From Clusia tigrina (lineage: Eukaryota > Arthropoda > Insecta > Diptera > Clusiidae): 64,000 nt of DNA. Under the pieces are notes generated by a model. That model did no database searches and was not told where the DNA came from. It was given only the letters and a program-made list of their open reading frames with translations. Positions 46,526-61,000 of the stretch are shown here, in pieces (positions within the stretch are counted from its first letter, which is position 1; each line of letters begins with the position of its first letter). Made by a program: the position numbers and the translations under genes. The DNA lies in NCBI GenBank assembly GCA_920105625.2, contig OV050031.1, positions 88,297,995 through 88,361,994 of the forward strand. Direction: 5' to 3'.

Positions 46526-49500
46526 CCGCAGTCGGCGTCTCAGTCGGCGTCGCAGCCTCTGTCAGCGTCTCTGTAGGTGTCGCAGTCGCTGCCGCTGTCG
46601 ATTGGGGAAGTCTACTTCCTTCTCTATGCGTATATCTACCCCTATCTGCCTCAGTCGACTTCTCAGTCGGCGTCGCAACATCTGTCAGCGTTTCTGTATA
46701 TGTCACAGTCGCTGCCGCTGTCGATTGGGAGGTCTGCTGAAATCTCTAGTCCTATATCTACACCTATCTGCCTGAGTCGGCGTCTCAGTCGGCGTCGCAG
46801 CCTCTGTCAGCGTCTCTGTAGGCGTTTTAGTCCCTGCCCCTGTCGATTGGGGGGGGTCTGCTGCCTTCTCTATGCGTATATCTACCCCTATCTGCCGCAG
46901 TCGGCGTCTCAGTCGGCGTCGCAGCCTCTGTCAGCGTCTCTGTAGGTGCCGCAGTCGCTGCCGCTGTCGATTGGGGAAGTCTACTTCCTTCTCTATGCCT
47001 ATATCTACCCCTATCTGCCTCAGTCGACTTCTCAGTCGGCGTCGCAGCCTCTGTTAGCGTTTCTGTCGGCGTCTCAGTCGCTGCCGCTGCCGATTGGGAG
47101 GTCTGCTGAAATCTCTATTCCTAAATCTACCCCTATCTGCCTCAGTCGGCGTCTCAGTCGGCGTCGCAGCCTCTGTCAGCGTATCTGTAGGCGTTTCAGG
47201 CGGTGTTGCTGACTGTTGGGAGGTCTGCTGCCGTCTCTATGCCTATATCTACCCCTCTCTGCCTCAGTCGGCGTCGCAGCCTCTGTCAGGGTCTCTGTAG
47301 GCGTCTCAGTCGCTGCTGCTGTCGATTGGGGGGTTCTGCTGCATTCTCTATGTGTATATCTACCCCTTTCTGCCTCTGTCGGCGCCACAGCCTGTGTTAG
47401 CGTCTCAGTAGCTGGCGCTGTCGATTGGGAGGTCTGCTGCCTTCTCTATGCCCATATATACCCCTATCAACCTTAGTCGGCGTCGCAACCTCTGTCAGCG
47501 TCTCTGTAGGCGTCTCAGTCACTGCCGCTGTCGATTGGGGGGTCTGCTGCATTCTCTATGCTTATATCTACCACTATATGCCTCAGTCGGCGTCGCAGAC
47601 TCTGTCAGCGTCTCTGTAGGCGTCTCACTCGCTGCCGCTATCGATTGGGGGTCTTCTGCCTTCTCTATGCCTATATCTACCCCTACCTGCCTCAGTTGGC
47701 GTCGCAGCCTCTGTTAGCGTATTTGTCTGCGTTTTAGTCGTTGCCGCTGACGATTGTGGGGGTCTGCTGCCTTCTCTATGCTTATATCTACCCCTATCTG
47801 CCACAGTCTGTGGCTCAGTCGGCGTCGCAGCCTCTGTCAGCGTCTCTGTAGGCGTCGCAATCGCTGCCGCTGTCTTTTATGGAGGTCTGCTTCCTTATCT
47901 TTGCCTATATCTACCCCTATCTGCCTCAGCCTGCGTCTCAGTAGGCGTCGCAGCCTCTGTCAGCGTGTCTGTATGCGTCTCAGTCGCTGCCGCTGTCGAT
48001 TGGGGAGGTCTGCTTCCTTCTCTATGCCTATATATACCCCTATCTGCCTCAGTCTACGTCTCAATCGGCGTCGCAGCCTCTGTCAGCGTCTCTGTAGGCG
48101 TCTCAGTCGCCGCCGCTGTCGATTGGGATGGTCTGCTGCATTCTCTATGCGTATATCTACCCCTATCTGCCTCAGTCGACTTCTCAGTCGGCTTCGCAGC
48201 CTCTGTCAGCGTCTCTGTAGTCGTCTCAGTTGTTGCCGCTGTCGATGGGGAGGTCTGCTGCCTTCTCCATGCATATATCTACCCCTATCTACAAAAGTCT
48301 GCGTCTCAGTCAGCGTCGCAGCCTCTGTCAGCGTCTCTGTAGGCGTCGCAGTCGCTGCCGCTGTCGATTGGGGAAGTCTGCTGCCATCTCTATGCCTATA
48401 TCTACCCCTATCTGCCTCAGTCGGCGTCTCAGTCAGCGTGGCAGACTCTGTCACAACCTCTGTTAGCGTCTCAGTAACTGGCGCTGTCGATTGGGGCGTC
48501 TGCTGAAATCTCTATTCCTATATCTACCCTATCTGCCTCAGTCGGCGTCGCAGCCCCTGTCAGCGTCTCTGTAGGCGTCTCAGGCGGTGTTGCTGTCGAT
48601 TGAGGGGTCTGCTGGCTTCTCCATGCGTATATCTCCCCTATCTGCCGCAGTCTGCGTCTCAGTCAGCGTCGCAGCCTCTGTCAGCGTCTTTGTAGGAGTC
48701 GCAGTCGCTGCCGCGGCCGATTGGGGGGTCTGCTGCCTTCTCTATGCCTTTATCTACCCCTATCTACCTCATTCGGCGTCTCAGTCGGCATCGCAGCCTC
48801 TGTCAGCGTCTCTGTAGGTGTCTCAGTCGCTGCCGGGGTCTGCTGCCTTATATATGCCTTATATCTGCGTCAGTTGGCGTCGCAGCCTCTGTCAGCGTCT
48901 CTGTAGGCGTCTCAGGCGGTGTTGCTGTCTATTGGGGGGTCCGCTGCCTTCTCTATGCGTATATCTGCCGCAGTCTGCGTCTCAGTCGGCGTCGCAGCTC
49001 TTTCAGCGTCTCTGTAGGCGTCGCAGTCGCTGCCGCTGTCGATTAAGGAGGTCTGCTTCCTTCTCTATGCCTATATCTACCTCTATCTGCCTCAGTCTGC
49101 GTCTCAATCGGCGTCGCAGCCTCTGTCAGCGTCTCTGTAGGCGTCTCAGTCGCTGCCGCTGTCGATTGGGCTGGTCTGCTGCTTTCTCTATGCGTATATC
49201 TACCCCTATCTGCCGCAGTCGGCGTCTCAGCCGGCGTCCCAGACCCTGTCAGCGTCTCTGTAGGCGTCTCTGTCGCTGCCGCTGCCGATTGGGGGGTCTG
49301 CTACCTTCTCTATGCCTATATCTCCCCTATCTGCCTCAGTCGACTTCTCAGTCGGCGTCGCAGCCTCTGTCAGCGTTTCTGTAGGCGTCTCAGTTGTTGC
49401 CGCTGTCGATTGGGATGGTCTGCTGCCTTCTCTATGCCTATATCTACACATATCTGCCGCAGTCGGCGTCTCAGTCGGCGTCCCAGACTCTGTCAGCGAC

Positions 49501-51450
49501 TCTGTAGGTGTCTCAGACGCTGCCGCTGTCGATTGGGGAAGTCTGCTGCCATCTCTATGCCTATATCTACCCCTATCTGCCTCAGTCTGCGTCTCAGTCG
49601 CTGCCGTGGCCGATTGGGGGGGTCTGCTGTCTTCTCTATGCCTATATATAACCCTATCTGCCTCAGTGAACTTCTCAGTCGGCGTCGCAGCCTCTGTCAG
49701 CGTTTCTGTTGGCGTCTCAGTCGCTGCCGCTGTCGATTGGGAGGTCTGCTGAAATCTCTATTCCTATATCTACCCCTATCTGCCTCAGTTTGCGTCGCAG
49801 CCGCTGTCAGCGTATCTGTAGGCATCTCAGTCGCTGCCGCTGTCGATTGGGGGGTCTGCTGCCTTCTCTATGCCAATATCTACCCCAAAATACGTCAGTC
49901 GGCGTCGCAGCCCCTATCAGCGTCTCTGTAGGCGTCTCAGGCGGTGTTGCTGTCGATTGAGGGGTCTGCTGCCTTCTCCATGCGTATATCTACCCCTATC
50001 TGCCGCAGTCGGCGTCTCAGTCGGCGTCGCCGCCTCTGTCAGCGTCTCTGTAGGTGTCGCAGTCGCTGCCGCTGTCGATTGGGGAAGTCTACTTCCTTCT
50101 CTATGCCTATATCTACCCCTATCTGCCTCAGTCGACTTCTCAGTCGGCGTCGCAACATCTGTCAGCGTTTCTGTATATGTCACAGTCGCTGCCGCTGTCG
50201 ATTGGGAGGTCTGCTGAAATCTCTAGTCCTATATCTACACCTATCTGCCTGAGTCGGCGTCTCAGTCGGCGTCGCAGCCTCTGTCAGCGTCTCTGTAGGC
50301 GTTTTAGTCCCTGCCCCTGTCGATTGGGGGGGTCTGCTGCCTTCTCTATGCGTATATCTACCCCTATCTGCCGCAGTCGGCGTCTCAGTCGGCGTCGCAG
50401 CCTCTGTCAGCGTCTCTGTAGGTGTCGCAGTCGCTGCCGCTGTCGATTGGGGAAGTCTACTTCCTTCTCTATGCCTATATCTACCCCTATCTGCCTCAGT
50501 CGACTTCTCAGTCGGCGTCGCAGCCTCTGTTAGCGTTTCTGTCGGCGTCTCAGTCGCTGCCGCTGCCGATTGGGAGGTCTGCTGAAATCTCTATTCCTAA
50601 ATCTACCCCTATCTGCCTCAGTCGGCGTCTCAGTCGGCGTCGCAGCCTCTGTCAGCGTATCTGTAGGCGTTTCAGGCGGTGTTGCTGACTGTTGGGAGGT
50701 CTGCTGCCGTCTCTATGCCTATATCTACCCCTCTCTGCCTCAGTCGGCGTCGCAGCCTCTGTCAGGGTCTCTGTAGGCGTCTCAGTCGCTGCTGCTGTCG
50801 ATTGGGGGGTTCTGCTGCATTCTCTATGTGTATATCTACCCCTTTCTGCCTCTGTCGGCGCCACAGCCTGTGTTAGCGTCTCAGTAGCTGGCGCTGTCGA
50901 TTGGGAGGTCTGCTGCCTTCTCTATGCCCATATATACCCCTATCAACCTTAGTCGGCGTCGCAACCTCTGTCAGCGTCTCTGTAGGCGTCTCAGTCACTG
51001 CCGCTGTCGATTGGGGGGTCTGCTGCATTCTCTATGCTTATATCTACCACTATATGCCTCAGTCGGCGTCGCAGACTCTGTCAGCGTCTCTGTAGGCGTC
51101 TCACTCGCTGCCGCTGTCGATTGGGGGTCTTCTGCCTTCTCTATGCCTATATCTACCCCTATCTGCCTCAGTTGGCGTCGCAGCCTCTGTTAGCGTATTT
51201 GTCTGCGTTTTAGTCGTTGCCGCTGACGATTGTGGGGGTCTGCTGCCTTCTCTATGCTTATATCTACCCCTATCTGCCACAGTCTGTGGCTCAGTCGGCG
51301 TCGCAGCCTCTGTCAGCGTCTCTGTAGGCGTCGCAATCGCTGCCGCTGTCTTTTATGGAGGTCTGCTTCCTTATCTTTGCCTATATCTACCCCTATCTGC
51401 CTCAGCCTGCGTCTCAGTAGGCGTCGCAGCCTCTGTCAGCGTGTCTGTAT
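44420..51450. repeat. HOR pair at about 3.48-kb spacing
   Basis: 44420-47970 and 48000-51450 align at spacing 3588, then 3477 and 3476. The change of 111 bp near 44.94-45.06 kb is the loss of one short monomer in the second copy. The long identical stretches suggest recent exchange. Confidence 0.78.
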
Positions 51451-54400
51451 GCGTCTCAGTCGCTCCCGCTGTCGATTGGGGGGTCTGCTGCCTTCTCTAT
51501 GCGTATATATACCCCTATCTGCCTCAGTGAACTTCTCAGTCGGCGTCGCAGCCTCTGTCAGCGTTTCTGTTGGCGTCTCAGTCGCTGCCGCTGTCGATTG
51601 GGAGGTTTGCTGAAATCTCTATTCCTATATCTACCCCTATCATCCTCAGTTGGCGTCGCAGCCGCTGTCAGCTTATCTGTAGGCGTCTCAGTCGCTGCAT
51701 CTGTCGATTGGGGGGTCTGCTGCCTTCTCTATGCCAATATCTTCCCCTATATACGTCAGTCGGCGTCGCAGCCCCTGTCAGCGTCTCTTTAGGCGTCTCA
51801 GGCGGTGTTGCTGTCGATTGAGGGGTCTGCTGCCTTCTCCATGCGTATATCTACCCCTATCTGCCGCAGTCTGCATCTCAGTCAGCGTCGCAGCCTCTGT
51901 CAGCGTCTCTGTAGGCTACGCAGTCGCTGCCGCGGCCGATTGGGGGGTCTGTTGCCTTCTCTATGCCTTTATCTACCCCTATCTGCCTCAGTCGGCGTCT
52001 CAGGCGGCATCGCAGCCTCTGTCAGCATCTCTGTAGGTGTCTCAGTCGCTGCCGGGGTCTGCTGCCTCCTCTATGCCAATATCTACCACTATATGCGTCA
52101 GTTGGCGTCGCAGCCTCTGTCAGCGTCTCTGTAGGCGTCTCAGTCGCTGCCGCTATCGATTGGTGGGGTCTGCTGCCTTCTCTATGCCAATATCTACACC
52201 TATATACGTCAGTCGGCGTCGCAGCCCCTGTCAGCGCCTCTGTAGGCGTCTCAGGCGGTGTTGCTGTAAATTGGGGGGTCTGCTGCCTTCTCCATGCGTA
52301 TATCTACCCCTATCTGCCGAAGTCTGCGTCTCAGTCAGCGTCGCAGCCTCTGTCAGCGTCTCTGTAGGCGTCGCAGTCGCTGCCGCTGTCGATTGGGGAG
52401 GTCTGCTTCCTTCTCTATGCCTATATATACCCCTATCTGCCTCAGTCTGCGTCTCAATCGGCGTCGCAGCCTCTGTCAGCGTCTCTGTAGGCGTCTCAGT
52501 CGCCGCCGCTGTCGATTGGGATGGTCTGCTGCATTCTCTATGCGTATATCTACCCCTATCTGCCTCAGTCGACTTCTCAGTCGGCTTCGCAGCCTCTGTC
52601 AGCGTCTCTGTAGTCGTCTCAGTTGTTGCCGCTGTCGATTGGGAGGTCTGCTGCCTTCTCCATGCATATATCTACCCCTATCTGCCAAAGTCTGCGTCTC
52701 AGTCAGCATCGCAGCCTCTGTCAGCGTCTCTGTAGGCTTCGCAGTCGCTGCCGCTGTCGATTGGGGAAGTCTGCTGCCATCTCTATGCCTATATCTACCC
52801 CTATCTGCCTCAGTCGGCGTCTCAGTCAGCGTGGCAGACTCTATCACAACCTCTGTTAGCGTCTCAGTAACTGGCACTGTCGATTGGGGGGAATGCTGAA
52901 ATCTCTATTCCTATATCTACCCCTATCTGCCTCAGTTTGCGTCGCAGCCGCTGTCAGTGTATCTGTAGGCATCTCAGTCGCTGCCGCTGTCGATTGGGGG
53001 TCTGCTGCCTTCTCTATGCCAATATCTACCCCAATATACGTCAGTCGGCGTCGCAGCCCCTGTCAGCGTCTCTGTAGGCGTCTCAGGCGGTGTTGCTGTC
53101 GATTGAGGGGTCTGCTGCCTTCTCCATGCGTATATCTACCCCTATCTGCCGCAGTCTGCGTCTCAGTCAGCGTCGCAGCCTCTGTCAGCGTCTTTGTAGG
53201 CGTCGCAGTCGCTGCCGCGGCCGATTGGGGGGTCTGCTGCCTTCTCTATGCCTTTATCTACCCCTATCTACCTCATTTGGCGTCTCAGTCGGCATCGCAG
53301 CCTCTGTCAGCGTCTCTGTTGGTGTCTCAGTCGCTGCCGGGGTCTGCTGCCTTATATATGCCAATATCTACCCCTATCTGCGTCAGTTGGCGTCGCAGCC
53401 TCTGTCAGCGTCTCTGTAGGCGTCGCAGTCGCTGCCGCTGTCGATTGGGGAGGTCTGCTTCCTTCTCTATGCCTATATCTGCCCCTATCTGCCTCAGTCT
53501 GCGTCTCAATCAGCGTCGCAGCCTCTGTCAGCGTCTCTGTAGGCGTCTCAGTCGCTGCCGCTGTCGATTGGGCTGGTCTGCTGCTTTCTCTATGCGTATA
53601 TCTACCCCTATCTGCCGCAGTCGGCGTCTCAGCCGGCGTCCCAGACCCTGTCAGCGTCTCTGTAGGCGTCTCTGTCGCTGCCGCTGCCGATTGGGGGGTC
53701 TGCTACCTTCTCTATGCCTATATCTCCCCTATCTGCCTCAGTCGACTTCTCAGTCGGCGTCGCAGCCTCTGTCAGCGTTTCTGTAGGCGTCTCAGTTGTT
53801 GCCGCTGTCGATTGGGATGGTCTGCTGCCTTCTCTATGCCTATATCTACACATATCTGCCGCAGTCGGCGTCTCAGTCGGCGTCCCAGACTCTGTCAGCG
53901 TCTCTGTAGGCGTCTCAGTCGCTGCCGCTGCCGATTGGGGGGTCTGCTGCCTTCTCCATGCATATATCTACCCCTATCTGCCAAAGTCTGCGTCTCAGTC
54001 AGCGTCGCAGCCTCTGTCAGCGTCTCTGTAGGCGTCTCAGTCGCTGCCGCTGTCGATTGGGGAGGTCTGCTTCCATCTCTATGCCTATATCTACCCCTAT
54101 CTGCCTCAGTCTGCGTCTCAATCTGCGTCGCAGCCTCTGTCAGCGACTCTGTAGGTGTCTCAGACGCTGCCGCTGTCGATTGGGGAAGTCTGCTGCCATC
54201 TCTATGCCTATATCTACCCCTATCTGCCTCAGTCTGCGTCTCAGTCGCTGCCGTGGCCGATTGGGGGGGTCTGCTGCCTTCTCTATGCCTATATATAACC
54301 CTATCTGCCTCAGTGAACTTCTCAGTCGGCGTCGCAGCCTCTGTCAGTGTTTCTGTTGGCGTCTCAGTCGCTGCCGCTGTCGATTGGGAGGTCTGCTGAA

Positions 54401-55080
54401 ATCTCTATTCCTATATCTACCCCTATCTGCCTCAGTTTGCGTCGCAGCCGCTGTCAGCGTATCTGTAGGCATCTCAGTCGCTGCCGCTGTCGATTGGGGG
54501 GTCTGCTGCCTTCTCTATGCCAATATCTACCACAATATACGTCAGTCGGCGTCGCAGCCCCTGTCAGCGTCTCTGTAGGCGTCTCAGGCGGTGTTGCTGT
54601 CGATTGAGGGGTCTGCTGCCTTCTCCATGCGTATAAATACCCCTATCTGCCGCAGTCTGCGTCTCAGTCAGCGTCGCAGCCTCTGTCAGTGTCTTTGTAG
54701 GCGTCGCAGTCGCTGCCGCGGCCGATTGGGGGGTCTGCTGCCTTCTCTATGCCTTTATCTACCCCTTTCTACCTCATTCGGCGTCTCAGTCGGCATCGCA
54801 GCCTCTGTCAGCGTCTCTGTAGGTGTCTCAGTCGCTGCCGGGGTCTGCTGCCTTCTATATGCCAATATCTACCCCTATCTGCGTCAGTTGGCGTCGCAGC
54901 CTCTGTCAGCGTCTCTGTAGGCGTCTCAGGCGGTGTTGCTGTCTATTGGGGGGTCTGCTGCCTTCTCTATGCGTATATCTGCCGCAGTCGGCGTCTCAGT
55001 CGGCGTCCCAGACTCTGTCAGCGTCTCTGTAGGCGTCTCAGTCGCTGCCGCTGCCGATTGGGGGGTCTGCTGCCTTCTCT
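47778..55080. repeat. 7.3-kb HOR, first copy
   Basis: Starts at the tgcttatatctacccctatc monomer carrying cacagtctgtggctc and runs to 55080, where the same monomer starts again, giving a step of 7303 bp. It contains two of the tcacaacctctg tags and two of the empty insertion-site monomers. Confidence 0.8.
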
Positions 55081-58000
55081 ATGCTTATATCTACCCCTAT
55101 CTGCCACAGTCTGTGGCTCAGTCGGCGTCGCAGCCTCTGTCAGCGTCTCTGTAGGCGTCGCAATCGCTGCCGCTGTCTTTTATGGAGGTCTGCTTCCTTA
55201 TCTTTGCCTATATCTACCCCTATCTGCCTCAGCCTGCGTCTCAGTAGGCGTCGCAGCCTCTGTCAGCGTGTCTGTATGCGTCTCAGTCGCTGCCGCTGTC
55301 GATTGGGGAGGTCTGCTTCCTTCTCTATGCCTATATATACCCCTATCTGCCTCAGTCTACGTCTCAATCGGCGTCGCAGCCTCTGTCAGCGTCTCTGTAG
55401 GCGTCTCAGTCGCCGCCGCTGTCGATTGGGATGGTCTGCTGCATTCTCTATGCGTATATCTACCCCTATCTGCCTCAGTCGACTTCTCAGTCGGCTTCGC
55501 AGCCTCTGTCAGCGTCTCTGTAGTCGTCTCAGTTGTTGCCGCTGTCGATGGGGAGGTCTGCTGCCTTCTCCATGCATATATCTACCCCTATCTACAAAAG
55601 TCTGCGTCTCAGTCAGCGTCGCAGCCTCTGTCAGCGTCTCTGTAGGCGTCGCAGTCGCTGCCGCTGTCGATTGGGGAAGTCTGCTGCCATCTCTATGCCT
55701 ATATCTACCCCTATCTGCCTCAGTCGGCGTCTCAGTCAGCGTGGCAGACTCTGTCACAACCTCTGTTAGCGTCTCAGTAACTGGCGCTGTCGATTGGGGC
55801 GTCTGCTGAAATCTCTATTCCTATATCTACCCTATCTGCCTCAGTCGGCGTCGCAGCCCCTGTCAGCGTCTCTGTAGGCGTCTCAGGCGGTGTTGCTGTC
55901 GATTGAGGGGTCTGCTGGCTTCTCCATGCGTATATCTCCCCTATCTGCCGCAGTCTGCGTCTCAGTCAGCGTCGCAGCCTCTGTCAGCGTCTTTGTAGGA
56001 GTCGCAGTCGCTGCCGCGGCCGATTGGGGGGTCTGCTGCCTTCTCTATGCCTTTATCTACCCCTATCTACCTCATTCGGCGTCTCAGTCGGCATCGCAGC
56101 CTCTGTCAGCGTCTCTGTAGGTGTCTCAGTCGCTGCCGGGGTCTGCTGCCTTATATATGCCTTATATCTGCGTCAGTTGGCGTCGCAGCCTCTGTCAGCG
56201 TCTCTGTAGGCGTCTCAGGCGGTGTTGCTGTCTATTGGGGGGTCCGCTGCCTTCTCTATGCGTATATCTGCCGCAGTCTGCGTCTCAGTCGGCGTCGCAG
56301 CTCTTTCAGCGTCTCTGTAGGCGTCGCAGTCGCTGCCGCTGTCGATTAAGGAGGTCTGCTTCCTTCTCTATGCCTATATCTACCTCTATCTGCCTCAGTC
56401 TGCGTCTCAATCGGCGTCGCAGCCTCTGTCAGCGTCTCTGTAGGCGTCTCAGTCGCTGCCGCTGTCGATTGGGCTGGTCTGCTGCTTTCTCTATGCGTAT
56501 ATCTACCCCTATCTGCCGCAGTCGGCGTCTCAGCCGGCGTCCCAGACCCTGTCAGCGTCTCTGTAGGCGTCTCTGTCGCTGCCGCTGCCGATTGGGGGGT
56601 CTGCTACCTTCTCTATGCCTATATCTCCCCTATCTGCCTCAGTCGACTTCTCAGTCGGCGTCGCAGCCTCTGTCAGCGTTTCTGTAGGCGTCTCAGTTGT
56701 TGCCGCTGTCGATTGGGATGGTCTGCTGCCTTCTCTATGCCTATATCTACACATATCTGCCGCAGTCGGCGTCTCAGTCGGCGTCCCAGACTCTGTCAGC
56801 GACTCTGTAGGTGTCTCAGACGCTGCCGCTGTCGATTGGGGAAGTCTGCTGCCATCTCTATGCCTATATCTACCCCTATCTGCCTCAGTCTGCGTCTCAG
56901 TCGCTGCCGTGGCCGATTAGGGGGGGTCTGCTGTCTTCTCTATGCCTATATATAACCCTATCTGCCTCAGTGAACTTCTCAGTCGGCGTCGCAGCCTCTG
57001 TCAGCGTTTCTGTTGGCGTCTCAGTCGCTGCCGCTGTCGATTGGGAGGTCTGCTGAAATCTCTATTCCTATATCTACCCCTATCTGCCTCAGTTTGCGTC
57101 GCAGCCGCTGTCAGCGTATCTGTAGGCATCTCAGTCGCTGCCGCTGTCGATTGGGGGGTCTGCTGCCTTCTCTATGCCAATATCTACCCCAAAATACGTC
57201 AGTCGGCGTCGCAGCCCCTATCAGCGTCTCTGTAGGCGTCTCAGGCGGTGTTGCTGTCGATTGAGGGGTCTGCTGCCTTCTCCATGCGTATATCTACCCC
57301 TATCTGCCGCAGTCGGCGTCTCAGTCACTGCCGCTGTCGATTGGGGGGTCTGCTGCATTCTCTATGCTTATATCTACCACTATATGCCTCAGTCGGCGTC
57401 GCAGACTCTGTCAGCGTCTCTGTAGGCGTCTCACTCGCTGCCGCTGTCGATTGGGGGTCTTCTGCCTTCTCTATGCCTATATCTACCCCTATCTGCCTCA
57501 GTTGGCGTCGCAGCCTCTGTTAGCGTATTTGTCTGCGTTTTAGTCGTTGCCGCTGACGATTGTGGGGGTCTGCTGCCTTCTCTATGCTTATATCTACCCC
57601 TATCTGCCACAGTCTGTGGCTCAGTCGGCGTCGCAGCCTCTGTCAGCGTCTCTGTAGGCGTCGCAATCGCTGCCGCTGTCTTTTATGGAGGTCTGCTTCC
57701 TTATCTTTGCCTATATCTACCCCTATCTGCCTCAGCCTGCGTCTCAGTAGGCGTCGCAGCCTCTGTCAGCGTGTCTGTATGCGTCTCAGTCGCTCCCGCT
57801 GTCGATTGGGGGGTCTGCTGCCTTCTCTATGCGTATATATACCCCTATCTGCCTCAGTGAACTTCTCAGTCGGCGTCGCAGCCTCTGTCAGCGTTTCTGT
57901 TGGCGTCTCAGTCGCTGCCGCTGTCGATTGGGAGGTTTGCTGAAATCTCTATTCCTATATCTACCCCTATCATCCTCAGTTGGCGTCGCAGCCGCTGTCA

Positions 58001-61000
58001 GCTTATCTGTAGGCGTCTCAGTCGCTGCATCTGTCGATTGGGGGGTCTGCTGCCTTCTCTATGCCAATATCTTCCCCTATATACGTCAGTCGGCGTCGCA
58101 GCCCCTGTCAGCGTCTCTTTAGGCGTCTCAGGCGGTGTGGCTGTCGATTGAGGGGTCTGCTGCCTTCTCCATGCGTATATCTACCCCTATCTGCCGCAGT
58201 CTGCATCTCAGTCAGCGTCGCAGCCTCTGTCAGCGTCTCTGTAGGCTACGCAGTCGCTGCCGCGGCCGATTGGGGGGTCTGTTGCCTTCTCTATGCCTTT
58301 ATCTACCCCTATCTGCCTCAGTCGGCGTCTCAGGCGGCATCGCAGCCTCTGTCAGCATCTCTGTAGGTGTCTCAGTCGCTGCCGGGGTCTGCTGCCTCCT
58401 CTATGCCAATATCTACCACTATATGCGTCAGTTGGCGTCGCAGCCTCTGTCAGCGTCTCTGTAGGCGTCTCAGTCGCTGCCGCTATCGATTGGTGGGGTC
58501 TGCTGCCTTCTCTATGCCAATATCTACACCTATATACGTCAGTCGGCGTCGCAGCCCCTGTCAGCGCCTCTGTAGGCGTCTCAGGCGGTGTTGCTGTAAA
58601 TTGGGGGGTCTGCTGCCTTCTCCATGCGTATATCTACCCCTATCTGCCGAAGTCTGCGTCTCAGTCAGCGTCGCAGCCTCTGTCAGCGTCTCTGTAGGCG
58701 TCGCAGTCGCTGCCGCTGTCGATTGGGGAGGTCTGCTTCCTTCTCTATGCCTATATATACCCCTATCTGCCTCAGTCTGCGTCTCAATCGGCGTCGCAGC
58801 CTCTGTCAGCGTCTCTGTAGGCGTCTCAGTCGCCGCCGCTGTCGATTGGGATGGTCTGCTGCATTCTCTATGCGTATATCTACCCCTATCTGCCTCAGTC
58901 GACTTCTCAGTCGGCTTCGCAGCCTCTGTCAGCGTCTCTGTAGTCGTCTCAGTTGTTGCCGCTGTCGATTGGGAGGTCTGCTGCCTTCTCCATGCATATA
59001 TCTACCCCTATCTGCCAAAGTCTGCGTCTCAGTCAGCATCGCAGCCTCTGTCAGCGTCTCTGTAGGCGTCGCAGTCGCTGCCGCTGTCGATTGGGGAAGT
59101 CTGCTGCCATCTCTATGCCTATATCTACCCCTATCTGCCTCAGTCGGCGTCTCAGTCAGCGTGGCAGACTCTATCACAACCTCTGTTAGCGTCTCAGTAA
59201 CTGGCACTGTCGATTGGGGGGAATGCTGAAATCTCTATTCCTATATCTACCCCTATCTGCCTCAGTTTGCGTCGCAGCCGCTGTCAGTGTATCTGTAGGC
59301 ATCTCAGTCGCTGCCGCTGTCGATTGGGGGTCTGCTGCCTTCTCTATGCCAATATCTACCCCAATATACGTCAGTCGGCGTCGCAGCCCCTGTCAGCGTC
59401 TCTGTAGGCGTCTCAGGCGGTGTTGCTGTCGATTGAGGGGTCTGCTGCCTTCTTCATGCGTATATCTACCCCTATCTGCCGCAGTCTGCGTCTCAGTCAG
59501 CGTCGCAGCCTCTGTCAGCGTCTTTGTAGGCGTCGCAGTCGCTGCCGCGGCCGATTGGGGGGTCTGCTGCCTTCTCTATGCCTTTATCTACCCCTATCTA
59601 CCTCATTTGGCGTCTCAGTCGGCATCGCAGCCTCTGTCAGCGTCTCTGTTGGTGTCTCAGTCGCTGCCGGGGTCTGCTGCCTTATATATGCCAATATCTA
59701 CCCCTATCTGCGTCAGTTGGCGTCGCAGCCTCTGTCAGCGTCTCTGTAGGCGTCGCAGTCGCTGCCGCTGTCGATTGGGGAGGTCTGCTTCCTTCTCTAT
59801 GCCTATATCTGCCCCTATCTGCCTCAGTCTGCGTCTCAATCAGCGTCGCAGCCTCTGTCAGCGTCTCTGTAGGCGTCTCAGTCGCTGCCGCTGTCGATTG
59901 GGCTGGTCTGCTGCTTTCTCTATGCGTATATCTACCCCTATCTGCCGCAGTCGGCGTCTCAGCCGGCGTCCCAGACCCTGTCAGCGTCTCTGTAGGCGTC
60001 TCTGTCGCTGCCGCTGCCGATTGGGGGGTCTGCTACCTTCTCTATGCCTATATCTCCCCTATCTGCCTCAGTCGACTTCTCAGTCGGCGTCGCAGCCTCT
60101 GTCAGCGTTTCTGTAGGCGTCTCAGTTGTTGCCGCTGTCGATTGGGATGGTCTGCTGCCTTCTCTATGCCTATATCTACACATATCTGCCGCAGTCGGCG
60201 TCTCAGTCGGCGTCCCAGACTCTGTCAGCGTCTCTGTAGGCGTCTCAGTCGCTGCCGCTGCCGATTGGGGGGTCTGCTGCCTTCTCCATGCATATATCTA
60301 CCCCTATCTGCCAAAGTCTGCGTCTCAGTCAGCGTCGCAGCCTCTGTCAGCGTCTCTGTAGGCGTCTCAGTCGCTGCCGCTGTCGATTGGGGAGGTCTGC
60401 TTCCATCTCTATGCCTATATCTACCCCTATCTGCCTCAGTCTGCGTCTCAATCTGCGTCGCAGCCTCTGTCAGCGACTCTGTAGGTGTCTCAGACGCTGC
60501 CGCTGTCGATTGGGGAAGTCTGCTGCCATCTCTATGCCTATATCTACCCCTATCTGCCTCAGTCTGCGTCTCAGTCGCTGCCGTGGCCGATTGGGGGGGT
60601 CTGCTGCCTTCTCTATGCCTATATATAACCCTATCTGCCTCAGTGAACTTCTCAGTCGGCGTCGCAGCCTCTGTCAGTGTTTCTGTTGGCGTCTCAGTCG
60701 CTGCCGCTGTCGATTGGGAGGTCTGCTGAAATCTCTATTCCTATATCTACCCCTATCTGCCTCAGTTTGCGTCGCAGCCGCTGTCAGCGTATCTGTAGGC
60801 ATCTCAGTCGCTGCCGCTGTCGATTGGGGGGTCTGCTGCCTTCTCTATGCCAATATCTACCACAATATACGTCAGTCGGCGTCGCAGCCCCTGTCAGCGT
60901 CTCTGTAGGCGTCTCAGGCGGTGTTGCTGTCGATTGAGGGGTCTGCTGCCTTCTCCATGCGTATAAATACCCCTATCTGCCGCAGTCTGCGTCTCAGTCA

